Assembly (NCBI GenBank): GCA_011634665.1
Contig: WAEK01000002.1
Span: 2,500,501-2,564,500 of the forward strand
DNA length: 64,000 bases
Source: Mortierella sp. BCC40632
Lineage: Eukaryota; Mortierellomycota; Mortierellomycetes; Mortierellales; Mortierellaceae
Direction: 5' to 3'
Made by a program: the position numbers and the translations under genes. Below, in pieces: positions 23,958 through 36,641 of this stretch. Every line of letters begins with the position of its first letter. The stretch's first letter is position 1. The notes below the pieces were generated by a model. That model was not told where the DNA came from, searched no databases, and worked only from the letters and a program-made list of their open reading frames with translations.

Positions 23958-24672
23958 AACAGCAGCAGCACACGACCAGAGCAGACCAGAGCAGACGAGA
24001 GAGTGGTTCCACTTACCGGGGATAGTCGTTCCTGGCCTTCTGTGCTCAGAAACGTGCCTGAGGCGAGAGAGGGGGCACAGAGGACGACGTCGGCCACCCA
24101 TCACTATCCATCACTCTCTCTTTAGAGTCGCATGCGTCCATCCACTAAAGATAGCTCCCCAGGTACTCGTGCTCGTCCACCCACCCACCCTTCCAAGCCA
24201 GCCACGCCCGCATGCCGCCATCCAGGTTGCCGCCCAGCTGAGAGACTCTGAAAAGAGTACACGAAAAGCTCAGGCACAGACAGACATAAAGGGGAGGGGA
24301 AAGAGCATAGGGTCGCCGCCTTTTTTTTTTCTTTCTTTCTTTCTTTCTTTCCTTTCTTCTTCTCATCATCATCTCTTCCATCCGTTTTCTCCTCATTCCT
24401 CATCTCTGGATGTCTTCCTCTTCCCCCCCACCTCTCCCCACCCTGCCCTAAACACCCCCTCCCGCGTCCTCGTCGGTCGTCTTTATTACATGCGCGCACA
24501 CGCACACACACACACACACCCCTTCCAAAGGACGCATAACGACTCTATATTTTAATCCGCCCTCCACATCTCTCCCTTTCTTTCTTTCTTTCTTTCTTTC
24601 TTCTTTTCTCTTACCCAACCCTGCTGCTCTCTCCTCCTCCTCCTCTTTCCTCCTAATTCCTAATCGCCTGCC
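22357..24672. other. Intergenic spacer between divergent TTC36 and CotH genes
   Basis: Contains both promoters. Repeats include (GA)n near 22800-22822, 23225-23254 and 23796-23828, a GCA/CAA trinucleotide run at about 23921-23968, (TTTC)n near 24329-24352 and 24580-24604, and a short (CA)n at about 24489-24519. Several long frames cross it but are repeat-derived. Confidence 0.55.
24541..24672 (+). promoter_or_regulatory. Pyrimidine-rich leader/promoter of the CotH gene
   Basis: About 130 bp of almost pure C+T immediately before the CotH ATG, including a CTTT repeat. CT-rich stretches just upstream of the start are typical core-promoter elements of highly expressed fungal genes. No TATA box is evident. 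Confidence 0.5.
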
Positions 24673-25198
24673 ATGAAACAGCCCATTGGCTTGATTTTGT
24701 TGCTGGCCGCTGCCACTCAGGCTGCCCAGATCACCTTCCGCGTCGTCGCTCCCGGCGCAAAGTCCGTCCAGGTCTCCGTGGGCGGTCAGAATGCTCCTTT
24801 GACAGCCTCAGATCCAAGCGTGCCCTACTTCACGGGTACTGCTGAGGCTGCTGATGGTGCCAAGTACAAGTACATCGCTGACACTTTCACAGAGCCCTTT
24901 GAGCGCACTCTTCCCCAGGGTCGCACCAAGACTCTCAACGACTACTTGAACCGCACCGTCACCTACGCTGATATTCCCGAGCTCCCATGGCCCATTGCTG
25001 AGAACGTAAGTCGACAGAGCAAGAGCATATCTACCATCTCTTTTTCTTCATTGAACAAAGCACCAACCGAGGGGGTGAAAACGCACGCATCGTTCTACGC
25101 ATCTCCATGCACCTTGACCATCTCTATCAATCTCTTTTTCACCTCCACACACACACACACACACGCACACACCTACACACCTACACCTACACCTACAC

Positions 25199-25238
<40 letters not shown>

Positions 25239-27799
25239 CCTCCTATCCACCCCTCCACAAAGCACTGTACCATGTTGGTGCCTGAGTCAGTGCCTGAGTC
25301 TGGTTCGCAAACGATACACGTGATGAACGTCGTCTCCTCGCACCAGTTCGCCCCCCGACCTCCCATTCATCGTTCTTTCTCATATCCTGGCCGATGGGCC
25401 TCCTTCGCGACGTCTCTTCTCTCCTGGAGAACATGGCGCAGGGCATGCAGAAATGCGTCCTTGGAAGGTCGTGTGAGGTCTATTAGGCACACGACCTTTT
25501 GGCCGAACGCTCGATCTTTTTTTTTTTTTTCCCTCTTTCTCTTTCTTTTTTTTTTTTTTTTTTTCGCACTCGGTCGGAACGGACAGATGCATGCTGTGTG
25601 TGTGTGTATGTTGAGTCCTGTGTTATTTTTATCGATAACCTTGTGTGCCTACGAACCTATTTCCGCACGGCTCACCGAGGACAGACTGCGGGAGGTGTGG
25701 GCGAGCAGTGGGATGGGCTCTGTCCCTTTTACTGGGTCTGCTACTGCTTTTACCCTTCTATCTGTCTCTATCACAGAATACACACACACACACGCACTCT
25801 CTCTTTCTCTCCCTCTATCCGTCGGCCTATCGGCCTGCGACCGGGGCTGTCGCACTTTTTTATGGCCCGTAATCCCGGTGTTGAACTCCATTGTCAGAAG
25901 AAAAATAGGCGCCTAACCTAGTTATTACTCCATTTGTCTCGCCGAAATAGCCCCAGTGGACTCGTGGTGTCCCCAAGGCCCAGTACTCTCTCTTCGATAC
26001 CAACTATATCCCCACCATCTTTGTCAATGGTGACAAGGCTGCTCTCGATGGTCTCATTGCCAAGCCTGTCAAGGACAGACTCCCTGTTACCCTCACCGTC
26101 GTCCTTGCTGATGAGATCAAGACCTTCAAGGTAAAAAGAAAAAAGATTCGCACATCCCTCTAGAGTCATGACCTGTCGCTTAAGCTGCTTTTAATGGACC
26201 TGCTCGGTCCACCTTCAGCAAGCGCCAGTTGTCTTCATCTTTACCCCTACGCTGGTCGTCCATTTGGTCCGCATGTCATTGCCCTTGATGGTCCTATCCG
26301 TGTCCTCTCCCTTTGCTAACATGTCTTTTTTGCGCGTCTCCTCTATCCCTCTCCTCATCGTCTCCTTCTATTCTTTCTCTCTTTTTTCTTTTTTCTTTTA
26401 TTTTCTCTCCCCCACCCCCCTCCGCTTCTCCTTCCCCACCCTTGATGGTCTGTCTCCTGTCTGCTCCTTTGCGTGCACCTTTTAAAACTCCCAGAACACC
26501 AGCTTTGCTATCCACGGTGCCGGCAAGAAGAAGAACAATGCCAAGCAGAGCTGGAACTGGGCCTTCTCGGATGGTCAGACACTCGAGGCCCGTGACTGGT
26601 TCAAGCTCCGTCATATGGAGGAGGATCCTACTCAAATCCGTGAGAAGCTCTGGGCTGATATCTCGCGCGCCATGGGTACCTACGCCAACGAGGCCAACAT
26701 GATCCGTATGTTCATCAATGGTGATGCCATGGGTACCTTCAACCTTTTGGATGACGTTAAGGAGTACTCGTATATCTCGGCCATGTTCTATAGTGGCAAG
26801 CCCCCTGCCCAGATGGGTGCTCTCTTTGACGGAGGCACGGGTGCCGACTTTAAGTATGATCCCTCGCCCAACGGTACTCACTACTACAACTGGGTCATGA
26901 ACGAGAACAGTCCCGAGACGCCTCTTGCCATCGGCCCCTTCTGTGAGCTCTGGGAGAAGACTGACAAGACCAACGATGCTGCTGTTGCCGAGGCTGACAA
27001 GCAGCTCAAGTTGGACTATTTCTTGCGTTTCATGGTCCTCGAGTACTTGACTGCCAGCTGGGACGGTTACTGGGGCCCCTATGTCACCAACAACGGTCTT
27101 TACCGTGACCCTACCGAGAACAAGGTCTGGTACTACCTTGCCCAGGACTTTGATGGTACTTTCGGTGTCAACATTCCCGACCTCAACATGACCACCTGGT
27201 CGTACAAGCAGTACCCTGCCGCGTACCCCGGTGCTATCTTGATCAATGGCTTGCTCCAGAACCCCACTTACCAGAAGCGTTTCGAGACCTACTTGATCAA
27301 GACTGTTGAGGTTCTCTTCAACAACGTGACTTTGGGCAACCGCATTAACAAGTACCACGAGTTCATTTACCCCGATCTTGTCTGGGACCGCGCCATCGTC
27401 CAGCGTTCGCCCGGTATCAACTTTGAGTGGTCGCTTGAGCAAACCAAGCTCAACCTTGTCCAGGGTGTCCAGGGTAAGGGTGCTACTGGTGGTGGTGCTG
27501 CTTTTGGTTTGCTCGAGTGGATTTCCAAGAAACAGGAGGCCGTTGCCGCTGAGTTCAACATCAAGGTCACTACCACTCCCGTTGCTCCTCCCAAGAGCGG
27601 TCTCTTGCCCCCCGGCTCCGTCAACAACGACAACGGTACCAAGGGTGGTAACAATGCCGGTAACGCCAACGGAGGCAAGAACGGTACCAACCCTACCCCT
27701 GATAACAAGGGCAAGAACGCTGCTGGCCAGGCCCTTCCTCAGATCCTTGCCACCGCTGCTTTGGTCGGTGCCTCTGCCCTTGCTCTCGTCGCTTTCTAA
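24673..27799 (+). CDS. CotH-family surface protein, GPI-anchor-like
   Basis: Secreted CotH (spore-coat kinase-fold) protein; relatives are abundant on Mucoromycota cell surfaces, some acting in host attachment in Mucorales. Three exons (24673-25005, 25951-26130, 26495-27799), 605 residues. Residues 1-18 are a signal peptide (MKQPIGLILLLAAATQAA). After a beta-rich N-terminal domain comes the CotH core: PQWTRGVPKAQYSLFD, SFAIHGAGKKKNNAKQSW, then FKLRHMEEDPTQIREKL, GDAMGTFNLLDDVKEY, and DGYWGPYVTNNGLYRDP with YYLAQDFDGTFG. The C-terminus is Gly/Asn-rich and ends in a hydrophobic tail (LATAALVGASALALVAF), indicating a GPI signal. Bias toward C-ending codons suggests strong expression. Intron 1 is 945 bp and microsatellite-filled; intron 2 is 364 bp. 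Whether this member has any adhesive role is unknown. Confidence 0.93.
25148..25237. repeat. Compound (CA)n/(ACACCT)n microsatellite in CotH intron 1
   Basis: CA dinucleotides flank several hexamer ACACCT units (about 25171-25202), then a long CA run. Intronic; the frame through it encodes Thr-His or Tyr-Thr repeats and is not coding. Confidence 0.9.
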
Positions 27800-28925
27800 G
27801 TGATGGAAGTTTTGATTTGTCCTCCCCCCCCCAAAAAGTCAACGAACAAAAAAAAAAAAAAAATTAGCCTTTTTTTTTTTTTTTTTGCCATTTACACCCC
27901 ATATCTAGCTTTTATCTAAACTTGGTATTTAGTCTTGCTTTTCTGTTGTCATTGTCTTTTTTTTTTATATTTCATTCACTCTCCAAAAAAAAAAAAAAAA
28001 AAGCAACTTAAAAGTGCAACGTAGTTATTTCATCATTAAAAAAAAAAAAAAAAAAAAAGAGACTTCTGCGGCGATTTTTTTTTTTTTTTTTTTTTTATCG
28101 ATTAAAAAAAAAAAACAACAACAACAACAACAACAAAAAAAGAGAGGAGGAAAAAGAATCTTGTCTAGGGGGGCAAAAAGGTAATGCAAAAAGAGCGTGT
28201 GTTGTGTTCCGGGGGGGAGAGGGAAAGGGGGTTGCCGCAGAGTCGGTCGAAGTCAAAGAACATTCGACAGTTTTGGAAGGTCTCTCTCTCTCTCTATCTT
28301 TATCCATCTGCAGGCTCAGCGGGGGGAGGAAAGGCGGAGAGGACATGTGGCAGACTCACTCGACAAAGCATGTTGGTAGGTAGTACTAACAACGGAAGAC
28401 GAGGGGTGAACCAATCGTCCTTATACCGAGGTTTAACATTGATGCGGAATGACGGCGGCATAGCAGGAAGCGGAATGCGGATCCAAAATAAAAAAAGAAT
28501 CATGAGAGAGAACGTAAGCATCATCCATTTTGCTTTGCTGATACACCCGAGGGAGGGTCCAAGACATGGTGTTGAACGTTTTTTTGTCTTGTGCTTCCAT
28601 TTCCTTTCTTCTTTTCCCCCCACAATCCTTCTTCCCGTCTCGTCCCTGTTGTTTCTCGTCCTGAACACACCTCTTTGGAAAGATGGGCGCGCGTTTTTTT
28701 TGGGGGGGAGGAGGAGGTTGAGGGGATGGTCTTGATCAGGGTCTTTCATCTGGTGTGAGAAGCGAGTTTTCTCCGCATTTTTTCCCACTCACTAGGTCTC
28801 TGAAATTTCAGAACGGCTCAAAAGGGGGAGAGAGAGAGGGAGAGAGCAAGGCAAAAGAGCGAGAGCGAGAGCGATGCTATCCATTCGCCACTGATGTGGG
28901 AGGCGAGAGATTCTGGGGCATGACC

Positions 28926-29011
<86 letters not shown>

Positions 29012-30841
29012 CTCTCCAACCAAGATAAATGAGGACCTGGATTCATCAAATGTCCATCGAAAAAAAAAAAAAAAAAAAAGTAAAAAAGCAATATCAACAG
29101 GTGCATACAAGATGGTGGGGTCATTTCTGACGGGACAGAAACTGTAGGCAATTTGGACACAGACCCTCCCCCTTCCCAAACCCCTCCCCTTCAACATTTT
29201 TTTTTTTTTTTTCTCTCTCTCTGTCGCTGTACTCCTTCATCCGCTAAATGGTTAATCCATGGGAAGGAAAAAAGAAAGAAAAAGCATACATAAAACACAA
29301 AAAGATGCGCGACAAACACACAGAAGCACATTTCCATTGTGTTTGGACGAAGAAGGGGGTTAAGTGTGTCTCTTCTCTTCCAATGCATAAAAAATCAACG
29401 TTCCAAGGGTCTAGAGTTTGGATTGTGGATGATGATGAAGAAGAAGAGAGAGAGAGAGTGCATGGACCTAGAGGACTGTGCTTAGGGAAAAAAAAAAAAG
29501 TGCGATCTTTTCAATTTCCTACACGTACTGGTATCGTTGTCAGGAAACACACCTACTCCCAAAAAGACTCACGGAACAATAAGGGACAAATCTCCCCCTC
29601 CCTTTGGGGACAAAGTTTGGTAACAAGGCGTATGATTTATCTCTTTCTCTCTCTCTGGATCCTAGTATAGTAACTCAACTTGCTCTACTATACTGCCTAC
29701 AATTACGCCGTTGACTTAAAAAAAGAAAAGTCGTCTGCAACGGTCCTCCCAATACTTTCTCATTCACATAAGTTGGTATCAAACAAAACTTCTCCATCTT
29801 ACCTTGACAGCCCTCCTCCTCATGCAGTAAGATCGGAAAAGAAAGAAAGAAAGGCGGTGGTGGCCACACCAGCCATAATCCCATGAATGACGGCATTTGA
29901 GCCATCACTTGCTCAAGGTAGACCCAGCTTGTGGTTGGCCCGAATAAAGGATGGACAAGGGAGAGCTCGCCAAGACTGAGTAGCAGAAAGGGGTCAAAAT
30001 AGACAGCGCAAGAATGGGGTGGGTGTGGGCAGATGGAAGGGGTATCTCATAATGCATCGAGTGCGGCGGGCGAGGGCATGGGAGCAAGAGCGGCGAAAGA
30101 AGGCACATGCATTGTGCATGAAACAGGGCAAAGGAGGGAGAAGGAAGAGGAAGGGAATGGATCTACTGAAGTTTGCTGGTGGCTCATTTAGACTAACATT
30201 GACGAGATGATAGCTACCAACTAGTGAATAGACTACACGTTTCCAACACTGGAGTGTTTCAGATCAACAGTAGTCGACTCACTTCCCTAGACAACGCGAC
30301 TTTCTCCCCTTTTGATTATCAGTAGCAGGCGTGACACAGAACTGAGAGGAAACTGAGCAAAAGCCCTTATCGTTTTGAATGTGGGGTAGACATCCTCTAT
30401 TGTTCAAAGTAACAAGAGTCAGAGCGTCTACTGCAACGAGGCGGTTAAGAAGGGTGTATCAACTGACTCTGCTCGACGAGGTGAGCATGTGGAATGTAAA
30501 ATAAATAAATAAATAAATAGCTGGATAGAGGAAGAAGAATATGAGAACGTGTGAGGGCAAGTTGTCAGAACAAAGGCAATGTGGGGTGGAGGAGGTCGTC
30601 AATAGTGACTTGACCACAATTCTGGGAGTAACGATCAGCACCATTTTTTTTTTTTTTTTTTCGGTTACCCTTTTGATGGTGTGTTCGCGAATCCACCGGC
30701 CCTGAAAGTTCCTCTCTTCTTACTGCCCCAAGTCCCAATGGGCCATCCTGTCCTACACCACCAGAGCCGTTTCAGCTTTGATGACGCATCCCAAGATCCA
30801 ATTGATCTAGGAAAAGGAGAGAGAGAAGTAACTTGTAGGGT

Positions 30842-30874
<33 letters not shown>

Positions 30875-32008
30875 AAGGAAGATCCAAGGTATGGATGAGT
30901 GCGGTGTGTGTGCGTGTGTGTGTGAAGGTGGAAGGAGAGTGCTCTCCATTCCTTAGACCTTTTTTTTTTTTTTTTTTCCAAAATTGGTTTTCATTGCTCC
31001 ACACACGTAGTCTCTCATTTTCTCATTTTCTTGACTTTTTATTTTTTCTTTGTTGCAGAGTTCCACAAGCTCTCCTATCTAAAATCCTTCGTTAGGGTAA
31101 GGATCTCCATCGGATTTTTTTTTCTCGGGTTTTCTCCATCAACACACACATACACTAACAGGTGCGTCCCAGCTCTTGACCGGGTTTTTTTTTTTTTTTT
31201 TTTTTTTTCTTTCATTCTTTCTTTTTGGATATGTTAAAAAAAAAGTTCATCTCATCTCATCTCATCTCCATTTTCTTTTACTAGAGAGAGAAAAAAAAAG
31301 AGGTATGGGCAAAGAAGAAAAGTGAAGAGAGGAGAAAGGAACCATTTGATTTGGGCCGGTAGAACAAAGCAAATAGATCCTTTCTTTTCTCCTCTCCTCT
31401 CTCTCTCTCTCCCTCTCCTTTCCCTTCCTTTGTACTCCTTCCCCACTTCCCAAGAAAACAACAAAGAACAACAAAAAAAACAATAACAACAACAGCAAAC
31501 AATTGCCACCTTCTTTTGAGCACGATCTTCATTCTTTTTTGTATTAATTTTTTTTTCTTTTTTTCTTTTTGTTTTTGATGGGGGGTGATAGAAGAAAAAA
31601 AAAGGCAATGGACAAAAAAAAAAAACACAAACAAACAAAAACAAAAGCAAGGGTACACAACAATGAGGAAAAGAGAAAAGGAATTTCGTAGTTCTACAAG
31701 AGTAACAGTGAGCGTCATAAAAAGAAAAGAGAAGAAGAAAAAAAAAGATAAGGAGAGAGAGGGAGAGGGAGAGGAAGAGATAATGTGGGTCAGGGCCTAG
31801 TTTTTTTTTCGGTATCAAGGCTGTTAGAGCTAGCAGTGTCAAATTTGGTGTCTGTGAGCAAATGTGCATGTATGAGTGAGTGTATGTTGTATGTGTGTGC
31901 GTGTGTGTGAGTGTTGTGAGCGCAAGAAGCGAGGGGGCGGAGGGGTATATGCAAACATTTTTTTTTCTCGAGTTGGCATGCCTAGCTCTCCACAAATCAT
32001 GCAGTAAT

Positions 32009-32051
<43 letters not shown>

Positions 32052-32083
32052 AGAAAGAAAAAGAAAAAGAAAAAAGAAGCTCA
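27800..32083. other. 4.3-kb gene-poor spacer
   Basis: Between the CotH stop and the LRRC58-like stop (the genes converge). Alternating A and T homopolymers fill 27830-28120, with a CAA run at about 28113-28136. A very long CT microsatellite follows at 28929-29010, then T runs of about 28 nt near 30844-30872 and others at 30960-30977 and 31184-31208, and a GA run at 32013-32044. No splice-consistent coding frame was found. An isolated plus frame at 30660-30835 has normal composition but no family match. Confidence 0.55.
28929..29010. repeat. (CT)n microsatellite, about 40 units
   Basis: One of the longest perfect dinucleotide tracts in the window, intergenic. Confidence 0.95.
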
Positions 32084-34179
32084 TCAAGAGGCGACCTCCT
32101 CGACCTGATCATCCTCCAATGCTGCAGCCGTAATGCTTCTTGACAGCAATGTTCCTCCATGAGGACATGGGGCCTGGCTCAGACCTACACTCATCCTATC
32201 CGTCCTATTGAAGGCCTCAATCTCCCTCGATCCCATCGACATGGGTCGTTTCGTCTTGCCAATGTTCCTCCTGGCAACGGTCATTCCCTGGACAAAGTTT
32301 CCACTGGTCGAGCTCTCCGTGGAAAAGTAATCGGGTCTCAATTCAGTCATCGAGTGAGGTTCTGTTGTTGCTTCTGGGCTCGATATAGGCCCAGAGGATA
32401 GAGTGGGTACCGACTCACTTGATCTCGACAATCCTGATCTCAAAAACGAACCCATTCCATAGGTCGTCACAGGTCTTGCACGCGTTGCTGTCCCAAAACT
32501 ATTAATGCTGTTGCTGCTGCTTCCTACACTATCAATGTCTTCTTCTGATCCATTGATTGTCGAGGCTCTAGATCCAGGCAATAAAAGGCTAGTGTTCGAA
32601 GAGTTCCGTTCCATCCGTGCCTTCCACACGGTCATCATGATCGAAAGTTGCTTTCTAATCGTTGACTTGGGTCGCTCTCCTCCTTCCAACGTCGTCTGGC
32701 TACGTCGAGGAACGGGTCTTGGCATCGGATCTGTATCCTCAACCACAGTGGTATCCGTAGACCCCGTGACCGTAGTCACCACTGTGTTAGAGGTGGTCGC
32801 CGATCCAGGAGAATTGGTCTGTGTTCGAGTCGAGCTCGAGGCTGTCCAGGAAGCCGACTTGATGGCAAGTTGTCTCTTTATAGGATGCTCCTTTTTCGAC
32901 CGTCCTTCAGCTGTATTTTTCCCACTGCCTGAACCCTCCATTCCATTCAGACCCGTGCTAGATCCATTTCCTTTGATGCTGGTCAAAGAAGCCGGGCTAT
33001 TTGAGCTAGCGGTAGTGGACTTGGGTGGTGGGGAGGTGACAGGTCGCTTACAAAACAACAATTTGATCCGTTCCAGTTCCGTGTTCCAATGAGGTTGGCA
33101 GAGTGTGTACTCGAGTGGAATGCACATGTCGTTCTTTTCAATCATTTTGCCACGTTTGACCCAAGAATCAAAGTAAGGTCCATCACAAAACGTGCATTTG
33201 TTGGCGCTGTCCAGATAATCCTTTAGGTGAGGCAACATCAACTTGGGAACAGGAATGTCATGTCTCTTGATCACCCTTGCTGCCAATTCCAGAAGTGTTG
33301 GAGGTGAATGCACTGGCGAGTGTGTAAACGACTTGACGAGTGGACACTGATCCAGGTTAAGTCGTCGCAAAAACTGAAGTCGGCCTACTTCAGCTGGGAG
33401 TACGGTCAATGGATTGTTAGAAAGGTCTAACGTGACAAGTTCCTTGATCTTTCCAATCTCGGGTGGGATAGAGTCGAGTCGGTTATTGTCCAGGGTCAAG
33501 ACAATGAGTTTAGTGAGTGCGCCAATACCAGCGGGGATGGTTTCGAGTTGGTTGTTGGAAAGTTTGAGGTCAACCAGTTTGGTAAGGTACATGATCGAAT
33601 CCGGTAGGCTGTAAAGGCTGTTCTTGGAGAGGTCGAGGATGGTTAAATTGCGGAGGTATCCAATCTCGGCGGGGATCTTGCGGAGCCCATTGCAGCAACT
33701 AGCGGACCAAGGGAGAAAGAGATAAAGAAGGCAAGAGAGAGAGACGGAGAGAGAGTTAGGAATTGGTTGGCAGAGCGCGCGCTTGGTCAAGTCGTCAAGC
33801 AAATAGATTGCGAGAGCCCCTCTCCATTGGTGCTCTGCACCGAATTATCTAGGGACCGAAATCAGCTTGTGTGATTAAATAATAAAGTTGGCGGGTGTAC
33901 AATAAGTGCGGTGGAGAGGAGAGAGAGAGAGAGAGAAAAAGAGCACTGAGAGAAAATATTGCGTAGAGGAGAGAGGAGAGGGCGAATAAATGGCTTTGGA
34001 GCATGGAGAGAGAGAGAGAGAGAGTGTGTGTGTGTATGTATGTGAAAGTGTGTGTGTGCGAAAGAGAGAGAGATGCATGAATTGGATCCAGAGGCGTGGA
34101 ACATGGAAAACTGACTCGCTGACAACATGCATGATCGGGAGAGAGAAGAAAGAAGCAAAAACTCTATCTCTCCCTCACT

Positions 34180-34244
<65 letters not shown>

Positions 34245-35901
34245 GCCAAAGGGCTGTTTGAGGGCTCCTCTTTCTTCACGTCTCTCCCCTAGAAAAAAAA
34301 AAAAAAAAAAAAAAAAACTAGTGGACTTACATCTGGATACAGGTCGCCGAGGAAAGCAACCGGATGTTAGAGGACAGCTTCACAATCCCGTGAGAGCACA
34401 GACCAATGTTAGTGACACTCGGCAGCTCCGAGAAGGGAAAGGGACTGAGGGGGCCAAGCTCTTCGTCCAGAATCGAACTAGTTTCCGCGCCGCCCTCGCC
34501 CTTTCCGTATTTTCCTTGACGCCTCCATTGCAATGAGTTGTTGTTGTTGTTATTGTTATTGTGGTGATGGCTACTAAAGTGACCCTCATCCACGAGGTCT
34601 TCCAGTTCGTCATCATCGTGGCCTCCGTACTGAAGAGATCGGTCATGGTCATGGTCATCGTTCTGCAGGTCGTAGGTCAGAGACAATTTTCTAGACCGTC
34701 CACGGGGGTCAAAGGAGGGAGAGGAGGGAGAAGAGGACGATGCAAGGGCCTCGACCCATGATACCACATCCGGCCCTGCAGCAGCAGCAGCAGCAGCAGC
34801 AGCGGCAGGGGTCAGAGGAATCAAGGAATCCTCCGGTCGATGCTCCGACTGTCGGTGGTGATGAAGAGTGGGCGAAAGGGCTGGCGTGTATCCTTGGGCA
34901 GTCTCGAGGGGTCTCTGCGGGAACGATTGTGAGCTGCTACCAGGGATACCAGCGGTGGAAGTGCCGCTGGAGCTAGTGCTGGTGAAAAAGTTGAAAGGAG
35001 TCGCAGGTGGCTGGTCGGCGATGCTCAGGGTCGAGACGATGTCATTATCGGCATCCTGATCCTCCAGAGGATTTGAAACCAATATCGTCTGAGATTGCGG
35101 TACTGGCGAGTGAGCGAGTTTCTGAGAAGAGGGACAGATCACCCCCGAGTCCGATGCAGGAAGCCCATGAGGAGTCGAGGAAGAGGAGGAAGAGGAAGAA
35201 GGAGACAAGGTCGCTCGTCCTTGGTTGAGAAGAGACTCTCGGAGTGGATGAGATGATCTCTCTTGCGTGGTTCTCGCTACTGCTGTGACATCTCTTTTCC
35301 CTGCGCCTATAGATCCTGCGGCATGGTCGGAATAGGTCCATGTCGCGGATGAGCCCGATGGGACGTTTCCCGCAGCTGCAATCAAGCTGTGTACATGCTC
35401 ATTTCCATTTACTTTTTTTGCTTCTGCTGCTTCAGTTGCTTCTTCTTCTTCTTCTTCCTGACCGAGGCTAGGATGGGATCGAGCAGCAGAAGAAGAAGTA
35501 GACGGGTCGTGGTTGTCCGTGGTTGTTTCATGTGGTCCGTCTAAGGGCTGTGTTCCAGATTCTGGAACGGTCCCTGAAGGGATGAGAACACTCGCCCCTA
35601 CGCCAGAGGTACTGTTGCTGGAATGGGTAGGAACCCCAGGGTTGCCATAACTACTGGGTACAGGTGGAGCATGTTCATGAATCGCATTTGGATGGGGTAC
35701 TGTTGGAATGGCTTCGATCAGTTGTTGTTGCTGCTGCTGCTGAACAGGAAAGGGCGTGATGGAGGTGGTATCAGAAGTACGGAGGAGGCGAGTGGCGAGT
35801 CGCTTCCTCGAGACGGACGAGGTGCTGTAAGAATGGTCCTTTCGAGCATGTCTGTAGCCGAATGGCAACTTGGCATGCTCGCGAGAGACCGTCGCGCCCA
35901 T
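32084..35901 (-). CDS. LRRC58-like leucine-rich repeat protein with N-myristoylation signal
   Basis: Two exons (34331-35901, 32084-33698), 1061 residues. It begins MGATVS, a textbook N-myristoylation signal (Gly2, Ser6). Residues 7 to about 490 are low-complexity: poly-Gln, poly-Glu, Ser, poly-Ala and poly-Asn runs. About 495-660 are SHOC2-type LRRs, for example LTILDLSKNSLYSLPDSI and LVDLKLSNNQLETIPAGI; the intron falls in the first repeats. Next comes the feature typical of LRRC58: LLELAARVIKRHDIPVP, then a Cys motif KCTFCDGPYFDSWVKRGK and PLEYTLCQPHW (about 680-750). The rest is a Ser/Thr-rich tail. In animals LRRC58 has been linked to ubiquitin ligase substrate recognition; that role is not shown here. 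Membrane attachment is inferred from the leader only. Confidence 0.88.
34181..34240. repeat. (CA)n/(CT)n compound repeat in the LRRC58-like intron
   Basis: A CA run followed directly by a CT run, inside the 632-bp intron that separates the disordered N-terminal exon from the LRR exon. Confidence 0.85.
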
Positions 35902-36433
35902 GATCAGCGGATTGCAGCCGTTCGGAGAACGAGGAACGGGAGAGAGAGAGCGGTGCGGAGAGTAGGGGAGGGGAGGGAAGGAGGAGTGGTAGTAGTGGGA
36001 TAAAGAATGGGATAAAAAAAAAAAAAAAAAAGAGTGAGAGTGAGAGTGAGAGTGAGAGAAGGGGTTATGAGCAAATTGTCAGGATGGAAAGAGAGCAAAG
36101 AGCAAGAGAGAGAGAGAGAGAGAAAGAGAGCAAGAGAGAGAGAGAGAGAGAAAGAGAGATATATATAGAGAGAAAGAAGGACGGGAGTGAAGGGGGATAG
36201 AGATGAGGATGGGGGGAATGTGAGGGGTGGGGATGAGAGGAATGGGATGAGAGGATGTGAAAGGACTAGTAATGAAAGGAGCTCCTTTCTTCTTCTTCCT
36301 CTTCTTCGTCTTCGTCGTCGTCTTCTTCTACCCACAATCAAATGCACTGGAGCATTGTCGTGAGTGAATGAGTGAGGGGTGAGTGAATGAGAGTGGCGGG
36401 AAGAGAAGAGAGAAAGGTGCTTTACTCGGCAAG

Positions 36434-36484
<51 letters not shown>

Positions 36485-36487
36485 AAT

Positions 36488-36519
<32 letters not shown>

Positions 36520-36580
36520 CACACAGAGAGACAGTCAGAGACAGACACAGGCAGTCCCAGGGCAAAAAACGAGAGAGAGA

Positions 36581-36641
<61 letters not shown>

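Noticed and set aside
23869..24555. 228-codon plus-strand frame with a poly-Ala run
   Set aside because: The Ala and Thr runs come from a GCA/CAA microsatellite, with Phe/Ser and His-Thr runs from other repeats; no domain and no splice support.
26294..27442. 382-codon minus-strand frame opposite the CotH gene
   Set aside because: A shadow of the strongly C-ending codon use of the CotH exon; the plus-strand product matches a known family throughout.
30660..30835. Isolated plus frame of normal composition in a spacer
   Set aside because: No ATG of good context, no family match and no neighbouring exons with compatible phase; could be a decayed exon but unsupported.
31252..32160. 302-codon minus-strand frame after the LRRC58-like gene
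   Set aside because: Ser-Leu, Phe and Lys runs derived from GA, T and A tracts; it continues out of the LRRC58-like stop region in another frame with no domain.
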